Of a stretch of 9,565 nucleotides of DNA, positions 1 to 6,566 are shown one piece after another. Position 1 is the first letter of the stretch. Each line of letters opens with the position of its first letter. Source of the stretch: UBA8337 sp965657665 (lineage in GTDB: Bacteria > Pseudomonadota > Alphaproteobacteria > RS24); assembly GCA_965657665.1 (NCBI GenBank), contig CBFHPF010000053.1, positions 1 through 9,565 on the forward strand. Direction: 5' to 3'. Position numbers and translations under genes: made by a program. The notes beneath the pieces were generated by a model. That model was not told the DNA's origin and searched no databases. It was given only the letters and a program-made list of their open reading frames with translations.

Positions 1-465
1 GATAAGCTTGAATTCTCTAGTGCCGAATCCGCCAGTATCCCATCGCGTATTGTTACCGGTTTCGAATTTAAAGATGACGAAAGTAAGCTTCCTTTAGAAT
101 GTTCAATGGGCATTATTCATGAAAAGCGGCCACCGAAGAGGTTTCATTGGGCTGTGGTTTCCGAAAAATTTAATTCTCGACTATTTTTCAACTCCTTTGA
201 TGAAATTTATGAGGTCCCAGATGAAACTTTTGCTGTTTTCAGGCTTTATTCCAGCGATAAGAAAGAGTTTTCAGAAAAACGTTTTGACCTTCAAAGTTTG
301 AACGATTTACCAGATGGAATATCCGTCGCTGACTTGTTCGGAAGTGATTCAAATCTGGATCCCGAAAACTTCTGTTATGTCTCGATGTTTTCAAATTTTG
401 GCGGCTTCCTTATGTATTCTTCAATGTATAAGCAAGGCTCAATGACTATTGAACACTCGTTTTAA
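1..465 (+). CDS. Unrecognised protein, 3' part only (5' end outside window)
   Basis: The reading frame is open from base 1 to a TAA at 463-465, giving 154 visible residues, so the start probably lies outside the window. A Met codon at 106 is possible but has no obvious ribosome binding site, and the frame before it reads as ordinary protein (it begins DKLEFSSAES). I recognise no family. The sequence is rich in Phe, Tyr and Ser and acidic in the middle (a DLFGSDSNLDPENF stretch). It ends in a hydrophobic, aromatic segment followed by MTIEHSF, which suggests a soluble beta-rich domain. No transmembrane helix or signal peptide is visible. G+C is about 39% over 121-420, against about 55% in panB downstream, so codon use differs clearly from the neighbours. 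That fits an accessory or transferred gene. Confidence is fair that it is coding and nil for function. Confidence 0.6.
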   Translation, partial: DKLEFSSAESASIPSRIVTGFEFKDDESKLPLECSMGIIHEKRPPKRFHWAVVSEKFNSRLFFNSFDEIYEVPDETFAVFRLYSSDKKEFSEKRFDLQSLNDLPDGISVADLFGSDSNLDPENFCYVSMFSNFGGFLMYSSMYKQGSMTIEHSF

Positions 466-519
466 GCTTCATGCTTTTCTATATTGCCATTGGTCATAGG
501 GGTAAAAAGCTAGATAAAA

Positions 520-548
520 TTTGAGATGGGTCTTCTCAAAATTAAAAT
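520..548 (+). promoter_or_regulatory. Candidate promoter overlapping a 7-bp inverted repeat
   Basis: This lies in the 238-base gap (466-703) between the AT-rich gene and the phosphatase-like gene. TTGAGA at 521-526 and TAAAAT at 543-548, 16 bases apart, each match the sigma-70 -35 and -10 consensus at five of six positions. A perfect inverted repeat, TTTGAGA (520-526) and TCTCAAA (534-540) with a 7-base loop, overlaps the -35 box and spacer. It could be an operator for a repressor or a short RNA hairpin. No T-run follows it on the plus strand, so it does not look like a terminator for the upstream gene. AT-rich DNA yields such matches by chance. I see nothing else of note in this gap. Confidence 0.3.
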
Positions 549-703
549 CTTCAATATTCTCTACAAGGCGAAAAAGTAACAGTGCACAGTATCGCCAATT
601 ATTGCTGTAGCTATTTCGACTGATCCCCGACACGCTCAGGTTTCGGCGCGGCTTGCCTCGGCTTCGCGCTATGGCTAAGCTTTCTGAAAAGAAAGGGCGC
701 GTC

Positions 704-1147
704 ATGCAGCTATTAAATTTTCACCAAATCACGCCGCGCATCGGCACGGCAGGGCACCCAAAGCCGGAAGATTTTCCGGCTATTGCCGCCGCCGGTTATC
801 AAGTGGTGATTAATCTCGCCATGCATGATGCCGATGACGCGATTGCCGAAGAGGGCAAATTGGTCAGCGCGGCCGGCATGGCCTATTTTCATTTGCCGGT
901 GCCTTGGGAGGCACCAACGGCGGACCACCTGAAAACTTTTATTGGTATTATGGATGCGCTGAGCGACAAGCAAGTGCTGGTGCATTGCCAAGTCAATGCC
1001 CGCGTCTCGGCTTTCATGCTGAAATATCTCACTTTCAAAGGTGTGTCGGAAGCGGACGCGACAACGCCGCTTATGGAAAAATGGAAGCCGCAAATGGACG
1101 ATACGTGGAAAGCGTTTTTGGCGCTGGAACATGAGGCGGTAGGCTGA
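704..1147 (+). CDS. PTP-like phosphatase family protein (COG3453-type)
   Basis: The protein has 147 residues and resembles the small protein-tyrosine-phosphatase-like family related to the phosphatase-like half of Blh (beta-lactamase-hydrolase-like) proteins. It opens with the family-like segment ITPRIGTAGHPKPEDF (9-24), then INLAM (36-40), then HLPVPWEAPT (63-72). The active-site loop is VHCQVNARVSAF: His94, Cys95 and Arg100 (codons 983-988 and 1001-1003). Only four residues separate Cys and Arg, whereas classical PTPs have Cys-X5-Arg. From memory, relatives carry HC-X2-N-X-R, so the spacing is probably a family trait. The start at 704 is preferred because an AAAGGG ribosome site (692-697) lies six bases upstream and the family N-terminus begins there; an in-frame ATG at 653 has no such support. 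The stop overlaps the next start by one base. The substrate is unknown. Activity is plausible but unproven. Confidence 0.8.
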   Translation: MQLLNFHQITPRIGTAGHPKPEDFPAIAAAGYQVVINLAMHDADDAIAEEGKLVSAAGMAYFHLPVPWEAPTADHLKTFIGIMDALSDKQVLVHCQVNARVSAFMLKYLTFKGVSEADATTPLMEKWKPQMDDTWKAFLALEHEAVG

Positions 1148-1665
1148 TGGATGCTGCCGCGCTCAAAATTCGTCCGATGCACCAAGCCGATGCGGCGGCT
1201 GTGATAGAGATTTATCAGCAAGGCTGTGACACCGGTCATGCGACCTTCGCCAAAACAGCAGGAAGTTGGGCCGAGTGGGATGAGGCGCATCTTGCTGACT
1301 GTCGCTTGGTAGCACAAAGCGGGCAAACTATTTTGGGCTGGGTGGCGTTGTCAGCTTTATATTCGCGGTGTGTTTATCGTGGCGTGGCAGAGGCCAGCCT
1401 TTATGTCAGCGAGAGCGGTCGCGGGCAGGGGGTCGGCGGGGCTTTGCTGAGGGCGTTAATTGACGATAGCGAGGCGCAAGATTATTGGACGCTGCGCGCT
1501 TTGATATTTCCTGAAAACACAGCCAGTCTTGGCTTGTTTGAAAAACACGGCTTTGCATTTTTGGCGCGGCATGAAAAGCTAGGGTTTATGGAGCACGGGC
1601 CGATGAGCGGTCAATGGCGCGACGTTGCGCTGCTGGAGCGGCGCAGCCAAAAGGCGGGGCGATAA
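1147..1665 (+). CDS. GNAT N-acetyltransferase, phosphinothricin acetyltransferase type
   Basis: This 172-residue GNAT enzyme would transfer an acetyl group from acetyl-CoA to a small primary amine. Visible marks are the N-terminal KIRPMHQADAAAVIEIY (7-23), the VYRGVAEASLYV strand with Glu82 where PAT enzymes carry a catalytic Glu, and the acetyl-CoA loop RGQGVG (92-97). Further on are FPENTASLGLFEKHGF (121-136) and the family C-terminus HEKLGF...GQWRDVALLERRS. The length is normal for PAT, Bar or YncA/MnaT proteins. Known substrates of this family are phosphinothricin, methionine sulfoximine or sulfone, and some amino acids; which one applies here cannot be read from the sequence. The ATG shares one base with the upstream stop (TGATG at 1145-1149), indicating translational coupling. 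Its own stop TAA overlaps the next ATG. Confidence 0.88.
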   Translation: MDAAALKIRPMHQADAAAVIEIYQQGCDTGHATFAKTAGSWAEWDEAHLADCRLVAQSGQTILGWVALSALYSRCVYRGVAEASLYVSESGRGQGVGGALLRALIDDSEAQDYWTLRALIFPENTASLGLFEKHGFAFLARHEKLGFMEHGPMSGQWRDVALLERRSQKAGR

Positions 1666-2171
1666 TGAAAAAGCATCTCAATATCTCATTGTTTATCGGC
1701 ATTGTGCTGGGTGGCTTGGGCGCGTTGCCCATCGGCTTTGCGCTCGGCGTTTATTATCTGCCAATATTAGTAGCCAGCGACGGGGCCAGCGCGACGCAAG
1801 TGGCGGCGGCCAAATCCGGCGCTGTGATACAGGCCAATTTCCGCAAAGACCTGAAAGGCAGTGACGGCTTTCATTGGGGTGAGGGCACGCTACATCTAAC
1901 CCGCGAAGGCGGACAGTATTTCTTCACGCTGGATGGCAGCGTATCGCCCGGGCCTGATTATAAGCTTTATCTGACGCCTGAATATGTTGAAGACGAAGCC
2001 TCGTTTTTGGATATTAAAGCGCAGTCTGTGCGGGTGGCGGATATTACCGGCTTTGATAATTTCCGCGTTGATGTGCCGATGTCGATTGACCCGACGCAAT
2101 ATCCAGCGGTGATTATTTGGTGTGAGCGGTTTGGTGAGTTTATCACCGCGGGCCGTTTGGAGGCGAAATGA
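1665..2171 (+). CDS. Membrane-anchored DM13 domain protein
   Basis: The protein has 168 residues. A long hydrophobic, Gly-rich segment at about 7-36 forms an N-terminal membrane anchor, probably placing the rest in the periplasm. From about 56 to 165 it matches the DM13 domain: ANFRKDLKGSDGFHWGEGTLHL (57-78), GPDYKLYLTP (96-105), a valine-rich strand at 121-138 and PAVIIWCERFGEFITAGRL (147-165). The conserved Trp-Cys pair is W152-C153. DM13 is proposed in the family literature to take part in electron transfer or redox chemistry through its conserved cysteine; direct proof is limited. ATG 1665 is chosen over an in-frame ATG at 1614, because 1614 lies inside the upstream gene. The start at 1665 forms a one-base stop/start overlap (TAATG), has a purine-rich AAGGCGGGG upstream and begins MKKHL. 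The end overlaps the SMR gene by four bases. Confidence 0.8.
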   Translation: MKKHLNISLFIGIVLGGLGALPIGFALGVYYLPILVASDGASATQVAAAKSGAVIQANFRKDLKGSDGFHWGEGTLHLTREGGQYFFTLDGSVSPGPDYKLYLTPEYVEDEASFLDIKAQSVRVADITGFDNFRVDVPMSIDPTQYPAVIIWCERFGEFITAGRLEAK

Positions 2172-2494
2172 GCCCGTATCTTTATCTGACGGGTGCTATT
2201 TTGCTGGAAGTATGCGGTACATTAATGTTGCCGTTTACTGAGAAATTCACCAAGCCTTTGCCGACAATTGGCTTGGCGGTGTTTTACGGCCTATCATTTT
2301 ATTTAATGACCTTCACGCTGGGCAAATTGCCCCTCGCTGTGGTTTACGCCACTTGGAGCGGCATGGGCATTTTTGCCATTTCGGTCGGGTCGTTTTACCT
2401 GCTCAACCAAAGCCTGAGCTGGCAAGTGATTGTCGGCATGGTGCTGATTGTGCTCGGCGTTACGCTGGTCAATATGTACGCCAAAATGCCTTAA
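2168..2494 (+). CDS. Small multidrug resistance (SMR) family transporter
   Basis: This 108-residue protein has four transmembrane helices at about 3-21, 33-50, 56-75 and 84-103, the normal size and layout for the EmrE/Qac/SugE family. Such proteins act in the inner membrane as antiparallel dimers that exchange protons for cationic substrates. The essential membrane Glu is E14 (LLEVCGT). Tyr40, Tyr60, Trp63, Gly65 and Gly67 (YATWSGMG) coincide in number with EmrE's binding-site and helix-3 residues. The YATWSG motif looks more like the Qac/EmrE group than the guanidinium (Gdx) group, but the N-terminal TGAILLE segment is not diagnostic, so substrate class is open. The start overlaps the DM13 stop (ATGA at 2168-2171), with a strong GGAGG at 2159-2163 inside the upstream gene. 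It is the last gene of the overlapping cassette; a 75-base gap follows. Confidence 0.9.
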   Translation: MSPYLYLTGAILLEVCGTLMLPFTEKFTKPLPTIGLAVFYGLSFYLMTFTLGKLPLAVVYATWSGMGIFAISVGSFYLLNQSLSWQVIVGMVLIVLGVTLVNMYAKMP

Positions 2495-2530
2495 TAAACT
2501 GGTATTCAATAGACAAAGAGTCATCCAAAA

Positions 2531-2581
2531 ACGGGTATGAGGCGTAAATCTCCTGAATAAGGAGAATAAATGCTAACCCGT
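2531..2581 (+). promoter_or_regulatory. Nested hairpins around the start of the SDR gene
   Basis: The strong ribosome site TAAGGAG (2558-2564) lies five bases before ATG 2570. Its AGGAGA (2560-2565) pairs perfectly with TCTCCT (2549-2554) across a five-base loop (GAATA). An outer pair, ACGGGT (2531-2536) with ACCCGT (2576-2581), would enclose the hairpin and the start codon. Both pairings are exact and read directly from the sequence. Together they could limit ribosome access and so control translation. A 6-bp stem could also arise by chance, because anti-Shine-Dalgarno-like pyrimidine tracts are common. No riboswitch class is recognised. Confidence 0.35.
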
Positions 2582-3550
2582 ATCAGTAGAAACCAGCTTA
2601 AGCGTTTGATTGGCAGCATGCGTGGCCAGCGCGTGCATACGCGCAATTGCCCCGATTTGCCGCTTATCAATGGCCGTATTGCGGTTGTCACCGGTATTAC
2701 ATCGGGAATTGGTAAAGAGACTGCGCGCGGTTTGCTAAGCCGTGGCGCACGTTTGCTGGCTGTGTGCCGCAATCCTGAAAAAGCCGATGCACTGCGAGCG
2801 CGTTTTGCGGCCGAAGGGCTGAACACCAAATTGCTGGAAATTATCATTGCTGATTTGGGTCGCCCCGAAGCGGCGCTGCAGGCTGCGGCGGAAATTAAAG
2901 CGCGGCTCAAAGGTGCGCAGATTGATATTCTTATTGAAAATGCGGCCGAGTGGCTGTCGCAGTATGGCGAAACAGACGACGGGTTTGAGCAAAGTTTTGC
3001 GACCAATGTATTGGGCCATTTCGCTTTGCGGCGCGGCTTGATGAACGGTGCGCTAGGTGCACATGCGCGGGTTATCGTGGTTACTGATGATATATATGTG
3101 CTGGCGCAAAGCTGCTCGCCGCATTATCGCTGGCGCGGTGTGCTGGGCGGCATGCGCGCTTACACACGCTCAAAGCTCGGCAATTTCTGGATTGCACGCG
3201 AATTGCAAAGACGGCAAAGCAATCTCAATGTGTTTATTGTCCACCCCGGCGTAGCAGCCAGCAATTTAGCGCGATCTGCGACCGAAAAAGCGTCGCTGAG
3301 CGGGCGTTTGGTGGGCTGGGTACGGAGCAAAATCATGATGTCCTGCCGCCAAGCGGCGCAAACAACCTTGCTGTGCGCAACGCAAGATAACCTCAGCCAT
3401 GGCAGCTATTATCATAATGTGCATGGCGAGATTGAATTGAATAATGATGACCCGGCGATGAACGATATCGCCGCCGCCGCTTTATGGAATCGATGCGTTA
3501 AACTGACAGACGCTTTGATGACCGAAGAAGCCGCCGGTCGGGTTGCATGA
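2570..3550 (+). CDS. SDR-family oxidoreductase, retinol-dehydrogenase-like, catalytic Ser replaced
   Basis: The protein has 326 residues, longer than a classical SDR (about 250). An N-terminal extension of about 35 residues precedes the Rossmann fold and a C-terminal tail follows, as in retinol-dehydrogenase/WW-domain-oxidoreductase-like SDRs. The nucleotide loop is TGITSGIG (41-48). Arg67 after the second strand (AVCRNPEK) suggests NADP(H). The usual NNAG motif reads ENAA (123-126). The catalytic Tyr-X3-Lys is intact as Y198 and K202 (AYTRSK), and the PG turn is at 226-227. The active-site strand reads VIVVTDDIY (168-176). By alignment with FabG numbering the catalytic Ser position is Asp173, with Thr172 before it. 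Activity may therefore be altered or lost. The start is fixed by TAAGGAG five bases upstream. It lies 75 bases after the SMR gene and may share its transcript. The substrate is unknown. Confidence 0.85.
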   Translation: MLTRISRNQLKRLIGSMRGQRVHTRNCPDLPLINGRIAVVTGITSGIGKETARGLLSRGARLLAVCRNPEKADALRARFAAEGLNTKLLEIIIADLGRPEAALQAAAEIKARLKGAQIDILIENAAEWLSQYGETDDGFEQSFATNVLGHFALRRGLMNGALGAHARVIVVTDDIYVLAQSCSPHYRWRGVLGGMRAYTRSKLGNFWIARELQRRQSNLNVFIVHPGVAASNLARSATEKASLSGRLVGWVRSKIMMSCRQAAQTTLLCATQDNLSHGSYYHNVHGEIELNNDDPAMNDIAAAALWNRCVKLTDALMTEEAAGRVA

Positions 3551-3617
3551 AGCGAATTGCCAATAGGGCCAATTTCGGCTAGCTTCCGCGCCAGTTACAG
3601 CTAATGGCGGGACTTAC

Positions 3618-4442
3618 ATGTCTGTTCAAAAAAGCACTTCGCGGGTGACCGTCCCGCAATTAATGGCGCAAAAAGGCGACCGCCCGATTGTCTGCCTGAC
3701 ATCCTATCATGCGCACACGGCGGCGTTGATTGATAAGCACGTCGATTTGCTGCTGGTCGGTGATAGTCTCGGCATGGTGATGTATGGCATGGAAAACACG
3801 CTGGGCGTGACGTTAGACATGATGATTGCCCATGGCGCGGCTGTGGTGCGCGGCTCTTCACAAGCCTTGGTGGTGGTTGATATGCCGTTCGGCACTTACG
3901 AAGAAAGCCGCGCTCATGCGTTTCATAATGCAGCGCGTGTGATGAAAGAAACCGGCTGCCAAGCAATTAAGCTGGAAGGTGGCGCGCGCATGGCTGACAC
4001 GGTGCGCCATTTAACCCAGCGCGGTATTCCGGTGATGGGGCATATCGGCCTGACACCGCAAAACGTCAATGTGATGGGTGGCTTTAAAACGCAAGGGCGC
4101 GATAAAGAGCAATGGCCTGAAATCGAAGCTGACGCCAAGGCTTTGGCCGAAGCGGGGGCGTTTTCAATTGTGGTTGAAGGTGTGGCGGCTGAATTGGCTG
4201 ATAAAATCTCTGCCAGTATTGACGTGCCGACCATTGGCATTGGCGCGTCTGCCGGTTGTGACGGCCAAATTTTGGTCACCGAAGATATGCTTGGCCTGTC
4301 GCCGAGCGTGCCGAAATTTGTTAAGGAATTTGCCGGTCTTGGCGCTAAAATCGCAGAAGCGGCTGAAGCCTATGCCGATGAAGTTCGGTCGCGGAAATTT
4401 CCCGCGCCGGAGCATACATATGCTATGAAACAGGACAAGTAA
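3618..4442 (+). CDS. panB: 3-methyl-2-oxobutanoate hydroxymethyltransferase (ketopantoate hydroxymethyltransferase)
   Basis: PanB makes ketopantoate from 2-oxoisovalerate and 5,10-methylene-tetrahydrofolate, the first committed step of pantothenate and CoA synthesis, in the cytoplasm. The 274-residue length is normal (E. coli about 264). Hallmarks are LTSYHAHTAALID (27-39), LLVGDSLGMVMYG (45-57) with metal ligand Asp49, VVDMPFGTYE (86-95) with Asp88, KLEGG (118-122) with Glu120, and GHIGLTPQ (141-148). Also present are VVEGV (185-189) with the catalytic Glu187, IGIGASAGCDGQILV (206-220) and the C-terminal FPAPEHTY. A weak GGCGGGA ribosome site (3606-3612) precedes ATG 3618. The usual partner panC is not adjacent. 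The gene is followed after 34 bases by the YfgM-like gene and may head an operon with it, bamB and der. Identification is firm. Confidence 0.97.
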   Translation: MSVQKSTSRVTVPQLMAQKGDRPIVCLTSYHAHTAALIDKHVDLLLVGDSLGMVMYGMENTLGVTLDMMIAHGAAVVRGSSQALVVVDMPFGTYEESRAHAFHNAARVMKETGCQAIKLEGGARMADTVRHLTQRGIPVMGHIGLTPQNVNVMGGFKTQGRDKEQWPEIEADAKALAEAGAFSIVVEGVAAELADKISASIDVPTIGIGASAGCDGQILVTEDMLGLSPSVPKFVKEFAGLGAKIAEAAEAYADEVRSRKFPAPEHTYAMKQDK

Positions 4443-4476
4443 GCCTGATAAGAAGAGATAATGATCGGAGCCGGTT

Positions 4477-5184
4477 GTGAGTGATATTTTTGATGAAGTA
4501 AGTGCCGAATTGCGCCGCGATAATATGCAGGCCGCATGGGATAAATATGGTCGCTATATAATCGGCGCGGCCGTCGGCCTTGTGGTTCTTGTGGCGGCAT
4601 ATGTTGGCACAACAACAGCAATTGAGCAGAGTAATGAAGCGGCGTCGGCGCGCTATGATGCGATGCTGGCAACGCTGGCTGAGGACGATGGCGCGGCCAA
4701 TATTACAACGCTGATGGCATTCGCCGAGGCTGAAGATAATGGCTATGGCGCCTTGGCGCGCTTTAATGCGGCGTTGCAACAGGCGCGGCGCGGCGATAGT
4801 GCTGCCGCTTTGGAAGGTTTTGAAATCTTGGCTGATAATGGTGGTCTGCCGGATACTCTGCGCGATTTGGCGGCTTTGCAGGCTGCGATTGTCATGCTCG
4901 ATACAAATGGCGATTTGGTGAAAATCGAGAGCCGTCTGCGTGATTTGTTGAAAGATGGTAACGGCCTACAGCCAATGGCGCGTGAGACGCTGGCATTGGC
5001 TTATATGGGCAATGATTTGCCGCTTAAGGCGCGCGAGTTGTTTCGCGCTCAACTGAATGACCCGACCATTAGCAGCCTGACGCGCGAGCGTGCTTCCATC
5101 ATGTTGCAAAGTGTCAGCGCGTCTTTGACAGATATTCCCGCGCCGTCACAAGAAACGGCAGATGAGAAAGCGAAAGGTGAATAG
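4477..5184 (+). CDS. YfgM-like membrane-anchored tetratricopeptide protein
   Basis: The protein has 235 residues. A short cytoplasmic N-terminus (MSDIFDEVSAELRRDNMQAA) is followed by a single transmembrane helix at about 26-46 (IIGAAVGLVVLVAAYVG), then a helical, Ala/Leu-rich periplasmic domain of TPR type (the TPR_21/YfgM group) to about 215 and a polar tail. E. coli YfgM is a periplasmic-facing SecYEG-associated protein that acts with the chaperone network, and its gene lies just before bamB and der, as here. The same role is inferred from architecture and position rather than from close sequence identity. The start is GTG at 4477, supported by GGAG at 4467-4470 six bases upstream and by the typical MSDIFDEV opening. 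It is separated from bamB by five bases, so the two are surely co-transcribed. Confidence 0.82.
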   Translation: MSDIFDEVSAELRRDNMQAAWDKYGRYIIGAAVGLVVLVAAYVGTTTAIEQSNEAASARYDAMLATLAEDDGAANITTLMAFAEAEDNGYGALARFNAALQQARRGDSAAALEGFEILADNGGLPDTLRDLAALQAAIVMLDTNGDLVKIESRLRDLLKDGNGLQPMARETLALAYMGNDLPLKARELFRAQLNDPTISSLTRERASIMLQSVSASLTDIPAPSQETADEKAKGE

Positions 5185-5189
5185 GGCTT

Positions 5190-6557
5190 ATGGTGCACCG
5201 TATTCATCCTATCTTGAGTGTTGCCTTCGCGGCGGTTCTGGCCGCTTGCTCGTCTTCCGGTGATAAGGAAAAATTTGACGGCGACCGCATTTCGGTTTTG
5301 AGCTTTGAAACGAGCCTGCGCGAAGACCCACGCTTGCGAGATGCGCCCGTGCAAATCGTGCCGCCGTTTCGCAATAATGGCTGGTTCAATCCGGGTGGTC
5401 TTTCAACCCATGCCGCCTATCACTTGGAAGTTGATGGGCTGAACATCGCCTATAATGTCGATATGGTGAAGGGCAACAGCACCTTGGCCTTGATTAAAGC
5501 GCCGCCGGTGGTTGCTGAAGGCAAGGTATTTGCGATGGGCGCGGCGCTGGATGTTGCGGCAGTTGATGCCAAGACCGGCGAGAAGATTTGGCAAAGCTCA
5601 GTTTTGGCCGAGTTTACCGAGAAGAATTTTGGCCTGACACGGCTCATCGGCACGGAGCAGCGCCCCCCTATGGTGCGCGACGGCTTTGGTGGCGGCCTAG
5701 CTTATGAGGCAGGGCGGATTTTTGTCACCACCGGCTTTGGTGAAATAATGGCCCTGAGCGCAAAAGACGGCAAAGTGCTGTGGCGCGAGAGAAATAATAT
5801 TGGCTTCTCAAACGCGCCAACTGTGCGCAATGGGCGGGTGTATGTTGCATCGCAAGACAGCCGCTTGCAGGTGTTTTCAGCCTCAGATGGCGCGCGCTTG
5901 TGGGAGCATTTGGCGATTGATGAACCGGCCACCATTATGGGCGCGACGAGTGTTGCAGTAACCGAGCAAGTGGTGGTCGCCGGTTTCAGTTCCGGTGAGA
6001 TTGTTGCGCTTAGCCCGGTTAATGGGCAGGAATTATGGAGCGAAAGCCTGACCAGCCGCGGTACGCAGGTGACACCATTGTCGCAATTGAACGCCATTGT
6101 CGGGCGGCCTGTGATTGACCGCGACCGCGTTTATGTGACCAGCCATGGCGGTCGCACAGTGGCGATGGATTTGCGCTCCGGTGAACGTATTTGGACGGCG
6201 GATGTCGGCTCTATCGAAACGCCGTGGGCGTTGGGTGATTATGTTTTGCTGATGTCGCTGGACGGCAAACTTGTGGCTTTGTCGCGCGAGCAGGGACGGG
6301 TGCGTTGGTTGGCTGAATTGCCGGCTTTTGAAAATGAAGCATCGCGCAGCGACCGCATTCGGTGGGCCGGCCCGCTTTTGGCGAGCGGTAAAATTGTGTT
6401 GGCGTCATCGCATGGCAAGCTGGCGGTGGTTGACCCGACCAATGGCGAGCTTGGCGAATTATTGGACAATAAAGACGCGGTGTCGGTGACCCCCGTTATT
6501 GCCGATGGCACATTGTTTATGTTGAGTGATGCGGGCACGCTCATTGCGCGACGATAG
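5190..6557 (+). CDS. bamB: Outer membrane assembly lipoprotein BamB (PQQ-type beta-propeller)
   Basis: BamB is an outer-membrane lipoprotein facing the periplasm that helps the BamA complex insert beta-barrel proteins. This 455-residue copy has a lipoprotein signal peptide (1-19) with lipobox L17-A18-A19-C20, followed by Ser-rich residues. A linker to about residue 95 leads into repeated PQQ-like blades of the form (D/S)xxxGxxxW: DAKTGEKIW (126-134), SAKDGKVLW (190-198), SASDGARLW (230-238), SPVNGQELW (275-283), DLRSGERIW (327-335), SREQGRVRW (365-373) and a final degenerate DPTNGELG (415-422). That fits an eight-bladed propeller. It is longer than E. coli BamB (392), mainly through the N-terminal linker, which I believe is usual in Alphaproteobacteria. 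ATG 5190 directly precedes the signal peptide. The gene lies five bases after the TPR gene and nine before der. Confidence 0.92.
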   Translation: MVHRIHPILSVAFAAVLAACSSSGDKEKFDGDRISVLSFETSLREDPRLRDAPVQIVPPFRNNGWFNPGGLSTHAAYHLEVDGLNIAYNVDMVKGNSTLALIKAPPVVAEGKVFAMGAALDVAAVDAKTGEKIWQSSVLAEFTEKNFGLTRLIGTEQRPPMVRDGFGGGLAYEAGRIFVTTGFGEIMALSAKDGKVLWRERNNIGFSNAPTVRNGRVYVASQDSRLQVFSASDGARLWEHLAIDEPATIMGATSVAVTEQVVVAGFSSGEIVALSPVNGQELWSESLTSRGTQVTPLSQLNAIVGRPVIDRDRVYVTSHGGRTVAMDLRSGERIWTADVGSIETPWALGDYVLLMSLDGKLVALSREQGRVRWLAELPAFENEASRSDRIRWAGPLLASGKIVLASSHGKLAVVDPTNGELGELLDNKDAVSVTPVIADGTLFMLSDAGTLIARR

Positions 6558-6566
6558 GGGCGCGAT

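Noticed and set aside
1..20. Adjacent HindIII and EcoRI sites (AAGCTT then GAATTC) at the very start, resembling a cloning polylinker.
   Set aside because: The protein reading frame passes through without a break, no further vector sequence follows, and AAGCTT recurs naturally at 88, 464 and 676.
464..476. AAGC-TTCAT-GCTT hairpin at the end of the first gene as a possible terminator.
   Set aside because: The stem is only 4 bp and the following T-run is short and broken.
640..665. Repeated CGGCTT units and GCGCG/CGCGC pairing just before the phosphatase-like gene.
   Set aside because: The repeats are short and imperfect in GC-rich DNA and resemble no known repeat or attachment site.
469..705. 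A 78-codon open frame on the minus strand covering the whole gap before the phosphatase-like gene.
   Set aside because: Its ATG has no ribosome site (AAATTTAATAGCTGC precedes it), it crosses the composition break, and I recognise no family. A gene remnant cannot be excluded.
3557..3585. Possible promoter TTGCCA...TAGCTT before panB.
   Set aside because: The -10 matches the consensus at only three of six positions, so it is no better than chance.
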